DNA from: an uncultured Clostridia bacterium
Lineage (GTDB): Bacteria > Bacillota > Clostridia > TANB77 > CAG-508
Direction of reading: 5' to 3'
Assembly (NCBI GenBank): GCA_948896235.1
Contig: CAQUUC010000002.1
Span: 216,272-280,271, forward strand
Length of the DNA stretch: 64,000 nucleotides
This document shows positions 60,723 through 64,000 of this stretch, piece by piece. A model generated the notes under the pieces. The model was not told the DNA's origin. It saw only the letters and a program-made list of their open reading frames with translations, and did no database searches. Position 1 is the stretch's first letter; each line of letters begins with the position of its first letter. A program made the position numbers and the translations under genes.

Positions 60723-61271
60723 CTATAATGCTATTTTTATTTCGTCTTTATCTAAATCTGCCCAAATAACTTTGCTTTCTTTCACACTTTTTGGTACATC
60801 TATTATTCTTTGATTGCTTGAACCTCTAAATTTTAATGATGGATTTTTTAGCTCTTGTTCAAATTTTCCATCTACTATTACATCTATATTACTTATTAGT
60901 TCTTTTGTTTCATCCCAATTTTTATACATATTTCCCATTACATCTCTTTCGAAGTCAAATCCAGTGTAACACCAAATACTTTTTTCGGGAAATTTTTCTT
61001 TTACTTTTTTTATTAGTGGTAATAGTCCTTTTTGATTTGCGTGTTCTAGTGGCTCTCCACCAAGTAATGATAGTCCCTCTATATAGTCTTTATCTAAATC
61101 TTTTAATACTTGATTTATTGTTTCTTCTGTAAATTCATTTCCATATTCAAAATTCCATGCTATTTCATTAAAACAACCTTTGCAGTGGTGATTACATCCA
61201 CTTACAAATACGCTTACTCTAACACCTGGTCCATTTGCTACATCGCATTCTTTGATTGTTGCATAGTGCAT
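60723..61271 (-). CDS. nrdG: Anaerobic ribonucleotide reductase activase
   Basis: A 182-residue radical SAM enzyme with a CNHHCKGCFN cluster motif (CxxxCxxC), which installs the glycyl radical on NrdD. Gly-rich SLLGGEPLE binds SAM. It follows nrdD by 65 nt in the same operon. AGAGGGGAA precedes the ATG. No CGG in frame. Confidence 0.95.
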   Translation of the reverse strand: MHYATIKECDVANGPGVRVSVFVSGCNHHCKGCFNEIAWNFEYGNEFTEETINQVLKDLDKDYIEGLSLLGGEPLEHANQKGLLPLIKKVKEKFPEKSIWCYTGFDFERDVMGNMYKNWDETKELISNIDVIVDGKFEQELKNPSLKFRGSSNQRIIDVPKSVKESKVIWADLDKDEIKIAL

Positions 61272-61336
61272 ATTAATTCCCCTCTTTTTTGTATATTTTT
61301 AACAAATACTTATACTAACAAGTAATATTTTTAATT

Positions 61337-63464
61337 TTATAAATGTAATACTCTTGATTTTATTTCTTTTGTTTTTCCTTCGTTCCAGAAGTTTTCTCCT
61401 AGATATCCACAGGTTCTTCTTGTTACGTTCATTTTATTGTGATCTTTATTACCACAACCGAGGACATTCCCATTCGTTATTTTCATTTATTATTATTTCT
61501 CCATCAAAACCACATACATGACAGTAGTCTGATTTTGTATTAAATTCTGCATATTGTATATTATCATATATGAATTTTACGATTTCTTCAAGTGCTTTTA
61601 AGTTATTTCTCATATTTGGTATTTCTATATATGAGATTGCTCCTCCTGAAGATATTTTTTGGAATTGACTTTCAAATTTTAGTTTTGCAAACGCATCTAT
61701 TTTCTCTCTTACGTCTACATGGTATGTATTTGTGTAATATCCTTTATCTGTCACATCTTTGATTATTCCAAATCTTTCTTTATCTATTCTTGCAAATCTG
61801 TAACATAAGCTTTCTGCTGGTGTTCCATATAGTGCAAATCCTATTCCAGTTTCTTTCTTCCAACGATCTGTTGCTTGTCTTAAATAATTCATTACTTTTA
61901 GTGCAAATTCTTCTCCCTCTTCTGTTGTATGGCTTACATCTTTCATTAGTTTTGTTACTTCATATAATCCAATATATCCTAGTGATATTGTTGAATATCC
62001 ACCTTTTAATAATTTGTCTATTGTTTCTCCTGATTCTAATCTTGCAATTGCTCCATATTTCCAATGAATTGGGCTTGTATCTGTTTTTGTTCCAAGTAAT
62101 GCATAATGTCTACACATTAAAGCTTCATAGCATAGTTCTAGTCTTTCATCTAATAGTTTCCAGAACTTTTCTTCATCTCCATCTGCTATTATTCCTATTT
62201 GTGGTAGGTTTATGCTTACTACACCTTGATTAAATCTTCCTTCAAATTTATATTCTCCGTTTTCATCTTTCCAAGGTGATAGGAAACTTCTACATCCCAT
62301 TGGACTAAATACATTTCCTTCATAATTCTCACGCATTTTTTTAGCTGATATGTAATCTGGATATAATCTTTTTGATGAACATTTTACTGCAAGCTTTGTT
62401 AAGTAGTCGTATTTTCCACCTTTTAGGCAGTTATGTTCATATAATACATATATTAGTTTTGGAAATGCTGGTGTTACATATACTCCTTTTTCATTTTTGA
62501 TTCCTTTATATCTTTGTTTTAGTATTTCTTCTATTATCATAGCATTTTCTTCTATGTATTCATCATTTTCATCTAGATTTAAGAATAGTGTTACAAATGG
62601 TGATTGTCCATTTGTTGTCATTAATGTATTGATTTGATATTGTATTGTTTGTACACCTGCTGAAAGTTCTACTTTTAGTCTTTGCTCTACTATGGATTCA
62701 ATCATATCTTCTGATAACTTTCCTTCATAGGCTTCTTTTAATTCTTTTGTGAATTTATCTTTACTTTTTCTTAGATATTTTCCTAAATGTTTTAAATCTA
62801 CACTTTGTCCACCATATTGGTTTGATGCTACTGCTGCTATTATTTGTGTTGTAACTGTACAAGCTACTTGGAAGCTTTTTGGTGATTCTATTAATTTTCC
62901 GTTCATTACTGTTCCGTTTTCTAACATATCTTTTATATTTACTAAACAACAATTGAAGATTGGTTGTAAGAAGTAATCTGCATCATGGAAGTGTAATACT
63001 CCTTCTTCATGTGCTTTTGATATTTTTTCTGGTAATAATATTCTTTTGGTTAAATCTTTTGATACTTCTCCTGCTATGTAATCTCTTTGTGTTGATGCTA
63101 ACACTGCATTTTTGTTTGAATTTTCTGTTGCTAGTTCTTTGTTTTGATTTTTGATTAGTCCTAATATTGACTCATCTGTTGTATTTTGTTTTCTTACTAA
63201 TGCTCTTGTATAACGGTATACTATATATTTTTTAGCTAGTTCATATTTTCCATGTTCCATCAATTTTTCTTCTATTATATCTTGTATGTCTTCAACTAGC
63301 ATTCTCTTTTTATCTAATTCTTCTATATAATGAAGTATTTCTTTTATTTCTTCCTTGCTAGCTTTTTCACGTGGTCTTACTTCATCATTCGCTTTTTCAA
63401 TTGCAGCTACTATTTTTTCTCTATCATAATCTACTGCTCTTCCATCTCTTTTTATGACTTTCAT
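61337..63464 (-). CDS. nrdD: Anaerobic ribonucleoside-triphosphate reductase, one CGG shift near the C-terminus
   Basis: About 708 residues. An N-terminal ATP-cone (MKVIKRDGRAVDYDREKIV) precedes the glycyl-radical reductase domain. CGG 61458-61460 follows DYCHVCGFDGEIIINENNEWECP. Read as Arg, the protein ends two codons later. Skipping C gives GCGNKDHNKMNVTRRTCGYLGENFWN and a normal end at 61337. The second pair of zinc Cys and the RTCGY loop with the radical-bearing Gly therefore lie beyond the shift. ATG 63464 is 8 nt after GGAGG. Essential for anaerobic growth. Confidence 0.96.
61458..61460 (-). other. CGG +1 shift site (CGGT) in nrdD
   Basis: CCT CGG TTG is read as CCT (C) GGT TGT, giving WECP-GCGNKDHN. 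Confidence 0.96.
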
Positions 63465-63521
63465 GTCCATTTCCTCCCCCATATTTTTATGTTCTTATTA
63501 TATCTTAAGTTTCTTATTTTA

Positions 63522-63539
63522 CTGTTGCAATTGCAACAG
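63522..63539. promoter_or_regulatory. Perfect 18-bp palindrome upstream of nrdD
   Basis: CTGTTGCAATTGCAACAG is a perfect inverted repeat 57 nt before the nrdD start. It overlaps the likely -35 region of a minus-strand promoter whose TATAAT lies near 63499. It is a candidate repressor operator and does not match the NrdR box I know. Confidence 0.6.
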
Positions 63540-63674
63540 ATTATTAAAGACTAATAATTTATTTTAAAAAACCCCTTCATTTCTAACGAAATTTGATTTA
63601 TTTCATTTATATTACAAATTTATTACGTGTTATTTTTGTCGATTTTTGGCTAAATTTAGGGGTTTTATTTTTTG
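63540..63674. other. Intergenic stretch with distant inverted repeat
   Basis: AAAACCCC (near 63569) can pair with GGGGTTTT (near 63660), which is followed by a T-rich run. This may be a terminator-like or small RNA element; otherwise nothing is seen. Confidence 0.25.
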
Positions 63675-63703
63675 TTGCATTTTGATATTGTTTTATGTAT
63701 AAT
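63675..63703 (+). promoter_or_regulatory. Promoter of the Crp/Fnr-like gene
   Basis: TTGCAT, 17-nt spacer, TATAAT, about 70 nt before the start codon. Confidence 0.6.
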
Positions 63704-63771
63704 ATTTTTATAAGGATAAGTTTAAGAGAATCTTTACTTATCTATATAATATTGATATTGGAGGCTTGATT

Positions 63772-64000
63772 ATGGATAGTAATTTTTGCATTTCTGATTT
63801 TGTTAAAGATTTAGATACCAAATGCTCAAAAGTTCAAAAAAAGACTTTTCATAAGGGTGAGATTATAACCAGCTATATTGCTAAACGTAATCAACTTTGT
63901 ATACTTTTATCTGGAGAAGCTGATCTTGTAAGGTATGATTATAATGGTAATAGAACTATTGTTGAGCATTTTAATACTAATGATATTTTTGGTGAAATTT
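63772..64000 (+). CDS. Crp/Fnr-family regulator, N-terminal part only
   Basis: The 76 residues in the window form the start of a cyclic-nucleotide-binding beta barrel (FHKGEIITSYIAKRNQLCILLSGEADLVRYDYNGNRTIVEHFNTNDIFGE). The DNA-binding domain lies beyond the window. GGAGG is 7 nt before the ATG. It is divergent from nrdD, so it could sense anaerobic or redox state, but the ligand is unknown. Confidence 0.85.
   Translation, partial: MDSNFCISDFVKDLDTKCSKVQKKTFHKGEIITSYIAKRNQLCILLSGEADLVRYDYNGNRTIVEHFNTNDIFGEI

Noticed and set aside
2776..61460. Sequencing or assembly errors as the cause of the split genes
   Set aside because: Random indels would hit homopolymers and all codon phases. Here only a C before a Gly codon is added, always making an in-frame CGG, on both strands, while out-of-frame CGG and long A/T runs in the same genes are clean.
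2776..61460. Classical programmed frameshifting with slippery sequence, SD-like stimulator or pseudoknot
   Set aside because: No shared sequence other than CGG precedes or follows the sites, and 16 unrelated genes are involved, so gene-specific regulation is unlikely.
2776..61460. CGG reassigned to another single amino acid (such as Trp or Gln, as reported in other Firmicutes)
   Set aside because: Simple reassignment would keep the frame. Here the frame must move by one base for the protein to continue.
3395..63482. Annotating the halves of each split gene as separate genes or pseudogenes
   Set aside because: The pieces join without loss or overlap at CGG, many are essential (dapF, lgt, nrdD), and no other decay such as stops or deletions is present in them.

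Overview
The window is about 27-30 % GC by eye, with almost all genes on the minus strand. It carries spore-former genes (CwlD-type amidase, SpoVB-type flippase, Spo0E-like protein), DapL/DapF, an anaerobic ribonucleotide reductase and Gram-positive cell-wall genes. Together these point to an uncultured anaerobic Clostridia-type Firmicute.

The main observation is about decoding. Sixteen otherwise intact genes are broken into two to five reading-frame pieces, and every break lies at an in-frame CGG codon. Skipping the C (+1 shift) always turns CGGN into a GGN glycine codon and restores a continuous, family-typical protein. I count 23 such sites (14 CGGA, 8 CGGT, 1 CGGG). They include Gly residues of a Walker A motif, the amidase DAGHGG motif, the penicillin-binding-protein SGN motif, and the shift that gives access to the NrdD zinc site and glycyl-radical loop. 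About sixty CGG triplets lying out of frame in the same genes cause no shift. No native gene reads CGG as arginine. The only uninterrupted gene with an in-frame CGG is a GC-richer lipoprotein gene (12787-13101) that looks foreign. The simplest reading is that CGG is not an Arg codon here and CGGN is decoded as one glycine, by a quadruplet-reading tRNA or by obligate +1 shifting at an unassigned codon. I know of no description of this.

Layout. 1-5335: cyclic-glucan-synthase-like gene (3' end outside the window) and CwlD-type amidase. 5409-11035: GGDEF regulator, two membrane proteins, two-component system. 11206-16305: SpoVB-like flippase, foreign lipoprotein, sortase, small kinases and small genes. 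16330-25407: two heterodimeric ABC exporters with two unknown genes between them. 25569-25855: type I toxin-antitoxin locus. 25974-28077: dapL, dapF. 28263-33330: sortase-type thioester adhesin with six repeats. 33673-33997: three tRNA genes. About 34058-34375: structured RNA of about 315 nt. 34375-37599: acyl-CoA synthetase-like and D-Ala-D-Ala carboxypeptidase. 37652-52713: complete-looking type IV secretion-like operon with no relaxase or coupling protein in view. 52922-63464: Spo0E-like, lgt, yfmH/yfmF, a second type I toxin-like locus, yqeY, rpsU, prs, a WG-repeat protein, nrdG and nrdD. 63772-64000: start of a Crp/Fnr regulator.

All coordinates, motifs and counts were read by eye; no database search was possible.
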